Below, piece after piece: positions 26,224 through 34,625 of a stretch of 64,000 nucleotides of DNA (position 1 is the stretch's first letter; each line of letters begins with the position of its first letter). Position numbers and translations under genes: made by a program. Location: assembly GCF_900130055.1 (NCBI RefSeq), contig NZ_FQXU01000006.1, positions 126,787 through 190,786 of the forward strand, in the 5' to 3' direction. Below the pieces are notes generated by a model. The model saw only the letters and a list, made by a program, of their open reading frames with translations. It ran no database searches and was not told the DNA's origin. This stretch comes from Clostridium intestinale DSM 6191 (GTDB taxonomy: Bacteria > Bacillota > Clostridia > Clostridiales > Clostridiaceae).

Positions 26224-27756
26224 GTGATAGAAGAATTAAAGAAGTTACAGAATGGAACAGATATCAGAGGAATAGCTATAGAAACGTCAGAGCATAAAGT
26301 AAATCTAACACCTCAGGTAATAAGATTTATAGGAAATGGATTTGTAAAGTGGATAAAAGAAAATAAATGTAGCGGTAAAAGTAAGATAAAAATAGCAGTA
26401 GGTATGGATTCAAGATTGTCAGGACCAGAGCTTAGAACTTCTTTAATAGATTTACTTATAAATGTAGGGTGTGATGTGTATGACTGTAATATGAGTACAA
26501 CGCCAGCTATGTTTATGACAACACTATTAGATAATTACAAATGTGATGGAGCTATAATGATAACGGCAAGTCACCTTCCTTATTACTATAATGGACTTAA
26601 GTTTTTCACTAAAGAAGGGGGTTGTGAGAAGAAAGATATAGAAGATATCTTATTCTCAACCTACAACTCCGAGATGAGCTATACAACTAAGGGAGAACTT
26701 AAAGAAGTAAACTTAATAGATGAGTATTCAAACTTGTTGGTTGATAAAATCAGGTCATCAGTAAACTCAAAGAAAAATTACAATAAACCATTAGATGGAG
26801 CAAAAATAATAGTAGATGCTGGAAATGGGGCTGGAGGTTTCTTTGCTAATAAAGTATTAATGGAGCTTGGAGCTGATACAGAAGGAAGTCAATTCTTAGA
26901 CCCTGATGGAACTTTCCCCAATCATATTCCTAACCCAGAAAATAAAAAGGCCATGGAATCTATAAAAAAGGCCGTGTTAAAATGGGATGCAGATCTTGGG
27001 ATAATCTTTGATACTGATGTAGATAGAGCTGCAATAGTATCTAATACAGGAGAAGAAATAAATAAGAATTCTCTTATAGGGCTAATATCTTCTATAGTGC
27101 TTGAAGAACATCCAAAATCAATAATAGTTACTGATTCAGTAACATCTACAGGATTAGCTGAGTTTATAAGTACTTTAGGTGGAGTTCATCATAGATTCAA
27201 AAGAGGATATAAAAATGTAATAAACGAATCTAAAAGACTAAATGAAGAAGGCACAGATAGTCAATTAGCTATAGAAACATCTGGCCATGCAGCTTTAAAG
27301 GAAAACTACTTTTTAGATGATGGTGCTTATCTTATAGCTAAAATATTAATAAAAATGGCTAAGCTTAAAGAAGAAGGAAAAGAGATATCAAGCCTTATTA
27401 GGGAATTAAAACATCCAAAAGAAAGTGAAGATATAAGACTTAAGATAAGAAGAGAGAATTTTAAATCATATGGGGAACAGGTAATAAGTGGAGTAAAGCA
27501 GTATGCTTATAAAGTTGAAGGTTGGAGTGTAGATCATGAAAACTTTGAAGGAATAAAGATAAACTGCAATGAAAATTCTGGAGATGGGTGGTTTCTACTT
27601 AGATTGTCCCTACATGAACCCGTACTTCCTCTTAATGTTGAATCAGATAGTATAGGAGGAGTAAATAAAATATTAGATAGATTAGCACCTTTCTTGGAAA
27701 AGTATAGTGAACTAGACTTATCTAATATATCTAAATATACTATAATTGTACAATGA
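26224..27756 (+). CDS. Phosphohexomutase (phosphoglucomutase/phosphomannomutase family)
   Basis: Enzyme of 510 residues that moves a phosphate between the 1 and 6 (or 5) positions of a sugar. The four-domain layout is visible: the active-site serine in MITASHLPYYYNGLKFF, the magnesium loop DTDVDRA near residue 265, the sugar-binding AIETSGHAALKENYFLDDG and a C-terminal phosphate-binding region. It starts with GTG. Presence in a pentitol-type PTS locus is unusual; a role such as phosphopentomutase activity is only speculation. Confidence 0.85.
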   Translation: MIEELKKLQNGTDIRGIAIETSEHKVNLTPQVIRFIGNGFVKWIKENKCSGKSKIKIAVGMDSRLSGPELRTSLIDLLINVGCDVYDCNMSTTPAMFMTTLLDNYKCDGAIMITASHLPYYYNGLKFFTKEGGCEKKDIEDILFSTYNSEMSYTTKGELKEVNLIDEYSNLLVDKIRSSVNSKKNYNKPLDGAKIIVDAGNGAGGFFANKVLMELGADTEGSQFLDPDGTFPNHIPNPENKKAMESIKKAVLKWDADLGIIFDTDVDRAAIVSNTGEEINKNSLIGLISSIVLEEHPKSIIVTDSVTSTGLAEFISTLGGVHHRFKRGYKNVINESKRLNEEGTDSQLAIETSGHAALKENYFLDDGAYLIAKILIKMAKLKEEGKEISSLIRELKHPKESEDIRLKIRRENFKSYGEQVISGVKQYAYKVEGWSVDHENFEGIKINCNENSGDGWFLLRLSLHEPVLPLNVESDSIGGVNKILDRLAPFLEKYSELDLSNISKYTIIVQ

Positions 27757-27776
27757 TTTATAAGGGGTTGAGTAAT

Positions 27777-28439
27777 ATGAAGTTAGCTGCATCTATAATG
27801 TGTGCTAATCAATTAGAGTTAGCTATAGAATTAAAGAGGCTAGAGGAAGCAAATATTGAACTTCTACATTGTGATGTTATGGATGGTGTTTTTGTTAATA
27901 ACTTAGCTATGGGACCATATGTATTAGAGGCTATAAGCAAGGCTACGAGAATACCATTAGATATACATTTAGCAACGGTAGACGTACCCAAATACATAGA
28001 TATGTATTCATATTTAAAACCGGAATTTATGTCATTTCATATAGAAGCAAGTAAAAATATAGATGAGGATATTGAACGTATAAGAAATAAAGGAATAAAG
28101 GTATCTTTAGCAATAAGTCCAGAAACTTCTATTGAGAGTATTAAGCCATATTTGAAAAGAATAGATATGGTTTTAATGATGACGGTAAATCCAGGGTTTG
28201 CAGGCCAAAAGTTTAATTATAGCGTATTGAATAAAATAGATGAATTAAATGAATATATGAATTCATTTGACAGAAAACCTGTTATAGAAGTAGATGGATG
28301 TATAAATAAAAACACTATTTTAGAGTTGAAAAATAGGGACATAGACACGTATGTATTAGGAACATCAGCATTGTTTAATAAAGACAAAGAGAGCTATAAA
28401 GATAAAGCAAGAATAGTAAGAGAACTAATATTTAAATAA
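27777..28439 (+). CDS. Second ribulose/allulose-phosphate 3-epimerase family protein
   Basis: TIM-barrel protein of 220 residues. The motifs HCDVMDGVFVNNLAMGP, DIHLATVD, MTVNPGFAGQKF and EVDGCINK parallel the Rpe/AlsE family, with changes that look more like allulose-6-phosphate epimerase than housekeeping Rpe. The chosen start at 27777 has AAGGGG upstream; an ATG at 27753 overlaps the previous stop. It is the last gene of the locus. Confidence 0.82.
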   Translation: MKLAASIMCANQLELAIELKRLEEANIELLHCDVMDGVFVNNLAMGPYVLEAISKATRIPLDIHLATVDVPKYIDMYSYLKPEFMSFHIEASKNIDEDIERIRNKGIKVSLAISPETSIESIKPYLKRIDMVLMMTVNPGFAGQKFNYSVLNKIDELNEYMNSFDRKPVIEVDGCINKNTILELKNRDIDTYVLGTSALFNKDKESYKDKARIVRELIFK

Positions 28440-28521
28440 TGTTAAAGAGAATGTTATAAGTTTGAAATTTGTAACATTCTCTATTTATATGAAATATAAT
28501 AATAGCAATTTTATTTTAGAG

Positions 28522-28550
28522 TTGATTTTATTTACGAATATTGGTATAAT
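28522..28550 (+). promoter_or_regulatory. Sigma-70-type promoter of an unannotated short transcript
   Basis: TTGATT at 28522-28527 and a perfect TATAAT at 28545-28550 with a 17-base spacer. No protein gene with a ribosome binding site follows before a terminator. Confidence 0.6.
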
Positions 28551-28556
28551 TCAATT

Positions 28557-28649
28557 AGGGTTGTTAACGTATACACAAATTTCAGCTATGGAAAAGGGAA
28601 TTTTTAGAGAGATGTTTTTAAAAGAATCGGTATATCCGATTCTTTTTTC
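28557..28649 (+). ncRNA. Candidate small RNA (about 90 nt)
   Basis: Lies between the promoter at 28522-28550 and a strong intrinsic terminator at 28621-28649 (stem AAAGAATCGG / CCGATTCTTT with a five-base loop, then T-run). A 21-codon frame from ATG 28588 runs through the hairpin but has no ribosome binding site, so an RNA product is more likely. The family is not recognised. It could instead act as a leader or attenuator of the gene at 28725. Confidence 0.45.
28621..28649 (+). terminator. Intrinsic terminator
   Basis: Perfect 10-bp stem AAAGAATCGG (28621-28630) with CCGATTCTTT (28636-28645), then TTTC. A weaker hairpin closer to the PTS locus (28446-28482, stem AGAGAATGTTA) lacks a good T-run. 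Confidence 0.85.
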
Positions 28650-28724
28650 GTAATAAAATTAACTGCTTATGCATAAAATAGTACTTGAATAGTAAGAATA
28701 AGTTGGCATAAGGAGGGGATTAGC

Positions 28725-29291
28725 TTGGATAAAAAGATATCGTCAAAAAGTTTTTTTGAGTTTATAAATTTAGTATGTGCAAGAGAAGTAGAGTATTTCA
28801 TGTTAGAGACTAACTATACTACTAAGTTTAATAATAATATAAAGCAGATTATAGAGGAGCTAAAGACCATAGGGAAAACAAGTGTAGAATTTATGGTTTT
28901 ATTTAATACAAAAGGTGAGATCGCTCTAATTAATGAAGAGATAATTGGTAGTTATGTAGGAGAAAATTTAATTGAAAATTTAAAAACTACATATAAATAT
29001 ACTGATATAGATACTTTAATAGAGCTAAGTGAAAAGTATTCTTATGAAGAGAAGCAAACTTTTATAATTAAGTTATATGAAGATTTATGTAGAATATTGA
29101 ACGAGATATATAAAGATATTAAATTTAGAAAAGAAGTCGCAGAAAGTTATAAAAACAGGTATTCACTAGCTCATGTAAGAGAAGATATGCTGCCTATGTC
29201 AATAGCATCAATACTTATTTTAGAAGATATATGTGCATATTTGTCTTTTGATGTAGAATTAACAAAAATAATACCACAAAAAACTAAATAA
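28725..29291 (+). CDS. Hypothetical protein, 188 residues
   Basis: I do not recognise a family. The start is TTG at 28725, supported by a strong AAGGAGGGG eight bases upstream. The protein looks soluble and mostly helical, with no signal peptide or membrane segment, no CxxC pairs and no obvious catalytic motif. Stretches such as RILNEIYKDIKFRKEVAESYKNRYSLAHVR suggest a long helix. It is a single gene, with the sRNA-like unit before it and a separate promoter after it. Confidence 0.7.
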   Translation: MDKKISSKSFFEFINLVCAREVEYFMLETNYTTKFNNNIKQIIEELKTIGKTSVEFMVLFNTKGEIALINEEIIGSYVGENLIENLKTTYKYTDIDTLIELSEKYSYEEKQTFIIKLYEDLCRILNEIYKDIKFRKEVAESYKNRYSLAHVREDMLPMSIASILILEDICAYLSFDVELTKIIPQKTK

Positions 29292-29407
29292 TTCGATTTT
29301 AACCCCCATTAACAAAGGGTATTAGGAGGAAGTTGTTTACAGATTTGCTCTTTTTACAAATAAATTGTCTATAAATAATAGAAAGTTTTTTTTATTTGAA
29401 CCATTGT

Positions 29408-29436
29408 TTGACAAAGTTTTTTTAGTAGATTATGAT
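29408..29436 (+). promoter_or_regulatory. Strong sigma-70-type promoter
   Basis: TTGACA at 29408-29413 and TATGAT at 29431-29436 with a 17-base spacer, upstream of the small gene at 29503. Confidence 0.75.
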
Positions 29437-29502
29437 ATGATTTTTTTAGAGTTTATTTTATGCCAAAGGGGATTTATAAGTTATTAAGGGGGAGAAAAAT
29501 CA

Positions 29503-29811
29503 ATGATTATTTTAAAGAATGAAAAAGTTGTTGAAAGTGTACAAGATAACAGTAGGTATGAGTATTCGTACAGATTAGTTAAAACCGACTATAGAAATAT
29601 GGTTGCCTACGGCATAGAAGTTGAAAGGATGGACTTCAATGATGAAAATTTAATAAATATAGAGAGGGAATGTATAAATAAGATTTCTCCAGTGTATAAC
29701 AAAGTAGAAAATATGGTAGATTTACTCTATAAGTATAGAGTATCACCTATACATCTAGTAGATGTTTTAGGAGAAACAATAGACGAATGTGTTATGGATT
29801 TTCCTAATTAA
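29503..29811 (+). CDS. Small conserved protein, DUF6514-like
   Basis: The protein has 102 residues. The stretches YEYSYRLVKTDYRNMVAYGIEVERMD, NIERECINKISP and LLYKYRVSPIHLVDVLGE look like the small clostridial DUF6514 family as I remember it; this needs a profile search. Function unknown. The start follows AAGGGGGAG. It has its own strong promoter and a short terminator hairpin at 29822-29850, so it is expressed alone. Confidence 0.7.
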   Translation: MIILKNEKVVESVQDNSRYEYSYRLVKTDYRNMVAYGIEVERMDFNDENLINIERECINKISPVYNKVENMVDLLYKYRVSPIHLVDVLGETIDECVMDFPN

Positions 29812-29821
29812 AGAATAATAT

Positions 29822-29850
29822 AGAAAGGGTTTAGAGCTCTTTCTTTTTAT
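29822..29850 (+). terminator. Short intrinsic terminator
   Basis: Stem AGAAAGGG with CTCTTTCT (one G-U pair) between 29822 and 29844, then a T-run. Confidence 0.6.
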
Positions 29851-29945
29851 TATGAAAAAATTATTATTTTGAAAACTTGTTAGTTGTAATTATATAATTT
29901 AAGTATAAAATTTTAGATATAAAGTGAAACTTCAGGAGGAAGCTT

Positions 29946-30317
29946 ATGATTTATGGTATAGGAGTTGACATAATAGAAATAAATAGGGTAGAAAATGCAA
30001 TAGAAAGAACTACAAGTTTTCTAGGAAAAGTTTTTAATGAATCAGAGATACTGTACGTTAAAAATAAAAAAAATAAGTATGAGAGTTTAGCAGGAAATTT
30101 CGCAGCTAAAGAAGCCTTTTCAAAAGCGTTAGGTACAGGGGTAAGAGGGTTCTCTTTAAGAGAGATAGAAATAACAAGAGACACTTTAGGGAAGCCAGGT
30201 ATTTTACTTCATGGAAAGGCTAAGGAATTGGTGGGAAAAGAAAATCTAAGAATTCATTTAAGTATATCTCATAATACTACAAATGCAGTTGCATATGTAG
30301 TATTAGAAAAAATATAG
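29946..30317 (+). CDS. acpS: Holo-acyl-carrier-protein synthase
   Basis: Transfers the 4'-phosphopantetheine arm of CoA to acyl carrier protein. The protein has 123 residues, the usual AcpS length. Magnesium-binding residues are Asp8 in MIYGIGVDIIEI and Glu56 in GNFAAKEAFSKALGTG; the C-terminal LSISHNTTNAVAYVVLE is also typical. The start follows AGGAGG. It opens a run of genes (acpS, nnrD, gerS-like, alr, mazEF) whose order is common in Firmicutes. Confidence 0.95.
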   Translation: MIYGIGVDIIEINRVENAIERTTSFLGKVFNESEILYVKNKKNKYESLAGNFAAKEAFSKALGTGVRGFSLREIEITRDTLGKPGILLHGKAKELVGKENLRIHLSISHNTTNAVAYVVLEKI

Positions 30318-30325
30318 GAGGAGAT

Positions 30326-31828
30326 ATGATAGAAATACTAACTTCTAAGTCTTCAAGAGAAATGGATAAGATCTCAATAGACAAGTGGGGTATTCCAAGT
30401 ATTTTATTGATGGAGAATGCGGTATTTTCTCTATTGAAACACTTTAAAGATTTGGATGACATACTAATTATATGTGGTCCCGGAAATAATGGGGGTGATG
30501 GACTAGCATTAACACGGCATCTACTTAACTTGAATAAGAGAGTTAGAGTATTTATAGCAGCAGATACCAGTGGTAAAACAAGTGATTTTAATACTAATTT
30601 TAGGTTGTTAGAATGTCTAAAAGTAGAAATTATCTTGCTGTCAGAGGATAAAAATTTAAGTGTTTTCAAAAAAAGCATAAATGAGTGTAAGGTTTTGGTA
30701 GATTGCATCTTTGGGACTGGTTTGAATAGAAATATTGATGGGATATATTCAAAGCTGATAAATGAAATAAATAAGTCTAAAGCTTATAAAATCTCAATAG
30801 ATATTCCATCAGGACTTTGTAGTGACACAGGAGTTCCTTTAGGAGAAGCTATAATTTCTGATAAAACAATTACATTTCAATCGATTAAAAAAGGTTTTAT
30901 AAATTACGAAGCATTAGATTATATCGGTGAACTAATAGTAGAGAATATAGGAATACCTAATGAAATTGAAAAAGAAGTATCCGAAAGTATTTGGATGTTA
31001 GAAGAAAAAGATGTAAAAAATCTTATACCCAAAAGAAAAAGACATTATCATAAAGGTAAGTTTGGTAGAGTGTGTGTTGTTGCAGGAAGTAATAGGTACT
31101 CAGGAGCAGCATATCTTAGTACTCAAGCTGCAGTAAAAGCAGGAGCGGGTCTGGTTTATCTGTATACAGATAAAACGTTGAAACCATCTTTGGATAGCAA
31201 ATTAACGGAAGCTATGGTTGGGGACTATGAATCAGAGGAATTCAAAGAAATTATAGATAAATCTGATGTCATTGTTTTTGGCCCTGGACTTGAAAATACT
31301 GTTGAAACTCTTGATAAGTTAAAATTAATTCTTGAAACTTTTAAAGGTAACCTTTTAATAGATGCTGATGGAATTAATGTACTAGAAAATAACTTGAGTC
31401 TGTTACATAAATGTAAATGTAAGGTAGTGATGACTCCTCACCCAGGAGAAATGAGTAGAATAACTGGTAAATCCATAAGATATGTAAATGAAAATAGAAT
31501 AGAATTAGTAAAAAAATTTAGCAAAGAATATAATATAGTTTTATTATTAAAGGGATTGTATACGGTAATATCTGATGGAAATGGAGTATGTGTTAATCCA
31601 ACTGGAAATAGCGCCATGGCTTCAGGGGGAATGGGAGATACTTTGTCTGGTATAATTGGTGCTTTGATGGGACAAGGAGTAGATGTATTTCAAGCAACAA
31701 AATTAGGCGCATATTTGCATGGATATATAGGAGAAAAACTATCAAAAATAATGTATATAGTTAATGCCAGCAATATAGTAGAAAATTTACCTTTGTTTTT
31801 AAAAGAGTTTGTATCAAAGGATGAATAA
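30326..31828 (+). CDS. nnrD: Bifunctional NAD(P)HX epimerase/dehydratase
   Basis: Repairs hydrated NAD(P)H. The protein has 500 residues in two domains. The N-terminal YjeF-type epimerase (about 1-210) has CGPGNNGGDGLALTRHL, VDCIFGTGLNR and SIDIPSGLCSDTG. The C-terminal ADP-dependent dehydratase of the ribokinase fold (about 220-495) has VVAGSNRYSGAAYLSTQAAVKAGAGLV, VMTPHPGEMSR and NSAMASGGMGDTLSGIIGAL, which holds the catalytic aspartate. It starts eight bases after acpS, behind GGAGGAG. Confidence 0.93.
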   Translation: MIEILTSKSSREMDKISIDKWGIPSILLMENAVFSLLKHFKDLDDILIICGPGNNGGDGLALTRHLLNLNKRVRVFIAADTSGKTSDFNTNFRLLECLKVEIILLSEDKNLSVFKKSINECKVLVDCIFGTGLNRNIDGIYSKLINEINKSKAYKISIDIPSGLCSDTGVPLGEAIISDKTITFQSIKKGFINYEALDYIGELIVENIGIPNEIEKEVSESIWMLEEKDVKNLIPKRKRHYHKGKFGRVCVVAGSNRYSGAAYLSTQAAVKAGAGLVYLYTDKTLKPSLDSKLTEAMVGDYESEEFKEIIDKSDVIVFGPGLENTVETLDKLKLILETFKGNLLIDADGINVLENNLSLLHKCKCKVVMTPHPGEMSRITGKSIRYVNENRIELVKKFSKEYNIVLLLKGLYTVISDGNGVCVNPTGNSAMASGGMGDTLSGIIGALMGQGVDVFQATKLGAYLHGYIGEKLSKIMYIVNASNIVENLPLFLKEFVSKDE

Positions 31829-31881
31829 ATAAAATTATGTGATAATAGTATTAATGTAGGATTAATTAGTTTGGAGGAATT

Positions 31882-32502
31882 ATGAAGAGAAAAATCCTGT
31901 TTTTAATACTTATATTCTTAGCAATAGGCTTATCTTTTTGCTCAATAGTGTACTTGAAGTTCTCAAGAAGTGATGAAAAAATTATAAGTGACATAAGAGA
32001 GCTTAAAAGTTATCAATGTGACGTAAGGTATGTTATTAAAAATTCAAGAGGAGAAATAAAAGAAGAAACTAATCAACTTTATAGTGACAATAAAGGTAAT
32101 AGAGTGGACTTTGGAGAAGATAGAATACAGGTGTATAATAATGAAGGAAAGGTTAAAGCTTGGGATAAAATTTTAAATAAGGGCTATGAGACTACAACTC
32201 AAGATTATAGTTTTTATTCAATTAGTTTTATTAACAATCTTTCTAAGTATTTAAATGATGGAAGTACTATGGAGATGGAGTATGATAAAGAGATAAATAA
32301 GAGATATCTTAAAGTTAACGTAGTGCTTGATAATAATAATCCTAATTTAGATAGAGCCATATTATATGTAGATATATACGAAAGAGTTCCAGAAAAGCTT
32401 TTAGTGTTTAATAAAAAAGGAGAATTAGTAGTAGAAGCCTTTTATAATAATTTTATACGAGATGCTAAGGTGGATGAAACTCTATTTGATTTAGGAGAAT
32501 AG
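31882..32502 (+). CDS. GerS-like germination/LolA-fold protein
   Basis: Exported or membrane-anchored protein of 206 residues: a basic start, a hydrophobic segment (about residues 5-25), then a soluble beta-rich domain resembling the LolA/GerS fold. A cysteine follows the hydrophobic stretch as LSFC, but Phe before Cys is a poor lipobox, so lipidation is doubtful. The gene sits directly upstream of alr, as gerS does in Clostridioides difficile, where GerS is needed for cortex breakdown during spore germination. That role is inferred here from position and general fold. Confidence 0.7.
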   Translation: MKRKILFLILIFLAIGLSFCSIVYLKFSRSDEKIISDIRELKSYQCDVRYVIKNSRGEIKEETNQLYSDNKGNRVDFGEDRIQVYNNEGKVKAWDKILNKGYETTTQDYSFYSISFINNLSKYLNDGSTMEMEYDKEINKRYLKVNVVLDNNNPNLDRAILYVDIYERVPEKLLVFNKKGELVVEAFYNNFIRDAKVDETLFDLGE

Positions 32503-32526
32503 AGAGAGTATTAAGAGGTGTGAATA

Positions 32527-33687
32527 ATGGAGAATAGTATTAGACCTGTATGGGCAGAAGTTGATTTAGGACGTATAGAGCATAATGTAAAACAAATAAA
32601 AAGTCTTTGTGAAAACAAGAAAATATATGGAGTAGTTAAAGCAGATGCATATGGACATGGAGCTTTGGATATTGTTCAAGTATTGTTAAAATCTGGAGTT
32701 ACTGATTTAGCTGTAGCCTTAATAACAGAGGCTTTAGAGATTATAAAATCTGGAATAAATGTACCGATATTAATTTTAGGTTTTACACCATTAACTTTTG
32801 CAGAAGATATATTAAATAATAATATAGAGCAGACCGTTTATGATCTGGAGTACGCAAAGAAACTTTCAGAAATAGCTCAAGAAAAAAATAAAACGGCTAA
32901 AATTCATATTGCAGTAGATACAGGTATGGGAAGAATAGGATTCTTGCCAAATGAAAAAGGAATGGAAGCTGTTAGACAAATAAGTAAATTACCTAATATT
33001 AATATTGAAGGAATCTTTACTCATTTTTCTACAGCGGATGAAGCTGATAAAACTTATTCATTAGAGCAACTAGCTAAGTTTAATAAGTTTGTTGATGACC
33101 TAGAGAATGAAGGAATTAAAATTAATATAAAGCATGCATCAAATAGTGCTGGAATAATGGATTTACCAGAGGCACATTTTAATGCAGTAAGACCAGGAAT
33201 AATAATGTATGGATATTATCCGTCCAATGAAGTTATAAAAGAAAGACTAGATTTAAAACCAGCATTAACTCTTAAAACTAGCGTTGTTCATGTTAAAACA
33301 CTTCCTAAAGATATGTATATAAGCTATGGAAGAAAGTATAAAACAGATAAGGAAAGAGTCATAGCAACATTGCCTATAGGTTATGCTGATGGTTATACAA
33401 GAGCACTTTCTAATAAAGGAAAGGTAATTGTAAATGGAAAATTAGCATCCATAGTAGGAGCTGTGTGTATGGATCAGTGTATGATTGATGTAACTGATGT
33501 AGGTACAGTAAACGTTGGGGATGAGGTAATACTTTTAGGTGAACATGGTAATACAAGATTTAATGCAGATGATTTAGCAGAACTTTTAGATACAATAAAT
33601 TATGAAATTATATGTATGATTGGCAGAAGAGTGCCAAGAGTTTACATAAACAATGAGAAAATTGTCAAAATAAGAAACTATGTGTAA
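32527..33687 (+). CDS. alr: Alanine racemase
   Basis: PLP enzyme that makes D-alanine for peptidoglycan. The protein has 386 residues. The PLP lysine is Lys38 in [11 protein letters not shown], and the second catalytic base is Tyr267 in ISYGRKYKT. The [17 protein letters not shown] and RPGIIMYG motifs and the C-terminal [12 protein letters not shown] are all typical. The start follows AAGAGGTGTG, 24 bases after the gerS-like gene. The pairing may link spore-related and vegetative wall functions. Confidence 0.95.
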   Translation: MENSIRPVWAEVDLGRIEHNVKQIKSLCENKKIYGVVKADAYGHGALDIVQVLLKSGVTDLAVALITEALEIIKSGINVPILILGFTPLTFAEDILNNNIEQTVYDLEYAKKLSEIAQEKNKTAKIHIAVDTGMGRIGFLPNEKGMEAVRQISKLPNINIEGIFTHFSTADEADKTYSLEQLAKFNKFVDDLENEGIKINIKHASNSAGIMDLPEAHFNAVRPGIIMYGYYPSNEVIKERLDLKPALTLKTSVVHVKTLPKDMYISYGRKYKTDKERVIATLPIGYADGYTRALSNKGKVIVNGKLASIVGAVCMDQCMIDVTDVGTVNVGDEVILLGEHGNTRFNADDLAELLDTINYEIICMIGRRVPRVYINNEKIVKIRNYV

Positions 33688-33726
33688 TTAAAAACTAAAA
33701 TATGGAAAATGAAGAGATAAAATCCT

Positions 33727-33756
33727 TTGACATATTGACATAATTTGCAATATAAT
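33727..33756 (+). promoter_or_regulatory. Sigma-70-type promoter of mazEF
   Basis: TTGACA at 33727-33732 and TATAAT at 33751-33756 with an 18-base spacer. A second overlapping TTGACA occurs at 33735-33740. Both consensus boxes are perfect. Confidence 0.75.
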
Positions 33757-33794
33757 TAGTACATAAACTCTTTTTCTACCTAGGAGGAATGGTT

Positions 33795-34037
33795 ATGTCT
33801 ATATCAAAGGATAATTCTATAAAACTAAATTTATTCAATAATAATGAAAAAAACAGTAAATTTAATGAAAACAACTTAATATTATATATTGAGGGTCAAG
33901 AAGTAGTTTTAAACGAATCAGAAATAATTAAAGCCTACGAAGAAATGGCACAGATTAATTTAGAATTAGCTGAAACTTGTATGGATTCTTGTATACAAGA
34001 AACTGATGAATACGAGAAGTGGTTATGCGGAGTGTGA
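33795..34037 (+). CDS. MazE-like antitoxin lacking an obvious DNA-binding domain
   Basis: Small protein of 80 residues. The C-terminal half ([20 protein letters not shown]) matches the toxin-binding arm of the Bacillus MazE/EndoAI antitoxin, which has an equivalent RRGYMEMAKINL stretch. The N-terminal 40 residues are rich in Asn, Lys and Leu and show no ribbon-helix-helix pattern. The start at 33795 is preferred because AGGAGG is seven bases upstream; the ATG at 33789 is too close. It directly precedes mazF. Autoregulation through DNA binding may be absent. Confidence 0.72.
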   Translation: MSISKDNSIKLNLFNNNEKNSKFNENNLILYIEGQEVVLNESEIIKAYEEMAQINLELAETCMDSCIQETDEYEKWLCGV

Positions 34038-34044
34038 TAGACAG

Positions 34045-34398
34045 ATGACCAATATGGTAGTAAAAAGAGGAGATGTCTTTTATGCTGACTTAAGTCCGGT
34101 AATAGGATCGGAGCAAGGAGGCATAAGGCCGGTTATTATAATCCAGAATGACATCGGAAACAGGTATAGTCCAACAGTTATTGTGGCTGCAATAACTTCT
34201 CAGATAAACAAAGCAAAACTTCCTACTCATGTAGAAATTTCGTCTGAAGAATATGGATTAAATAGAGATTCAGTAGTATTGCTTGAGCAGGTTAGAACTT
34301 TGGACAAGAGAAGGTTAAAAGAAAAAATTGGTCATATGACTGAAGGCGATATGAAAAAAGTAGATAAAGCTTTATTGATAAGCTTAGGACTTTCTTAA
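34045..34398 (+). CDS. mazF: MazF/EndoA mRNA interferase toxin
   Basis: Sequence-specific endoribonuclease (Bacillus MazF cuts at UACAU). The protein has 117 residues. [46 protein letters not shown] and [13 protein letters not shown] match Bacillus MazF closely, including the catalytic Arg and Thr regions. The start at 34045 is chosen, just after the mazE stop; the ATG at 34054 gives the length of the Bacillus protein and is also possible. Confidence 0.92.
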   Translation: MTNMVVKRGDVFYADLSPVIGSEQGGIRPVIIIQNDIGNRYSPTVIVAAITSQINKAKLPTHVEISSEEYGLNRDSVVLLEQVRTLDKRRLKEKIGHMTEGDMKKVDKALLISLGLS

Positions 34399-34430
34399 GA
34401 AAAGACTCAATTTAAAAGTATTATTATATT

Positions 34431-34474
34431 AATAGGTTATTTGAAATTGATTAATTTTAAATAACCTATTTTTA
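34431..34474 (+). terminator. Intrinsic terminator after mazF
   Basis: Arms AATAGGTTATTTGAAA (34431-34446) and TTTTAAATAACCTATT (34455-34470) pair over 16 bp with one G-U pair, then T-rich. The rest of the gap to the next gene (up to 34625) is AT-rich with a possible TATAAT at about 34567. Confidence 0.85.
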
Positions 34475-34625
34475 TTTTAAATTAAATAGTATAGCATAAT
34501 AAAAATAAACAGTAAAAAATATAGCTTATATAAGTCAATTATATATACAAAATGTTATATTATATGTTATAATTGCAACTGGAAAATAATCGTAGAAAAA
34601 TAAATTTTTAAGCAGGGGGACAAGT

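Noticed and set aside
28462-28653. 63-codon open frame as a protein gene
   Set aside because: No ribosome binding site. The frame spans a predicted promoter and a terminator hairpin.
28701-28716. Third sigma-54 promoter (TTGGCATAAGG...)
   Set aside because: The TTGC/GC element is missing at the required spacing, and the following bases are the ribosome binding site of the 28725 gene.
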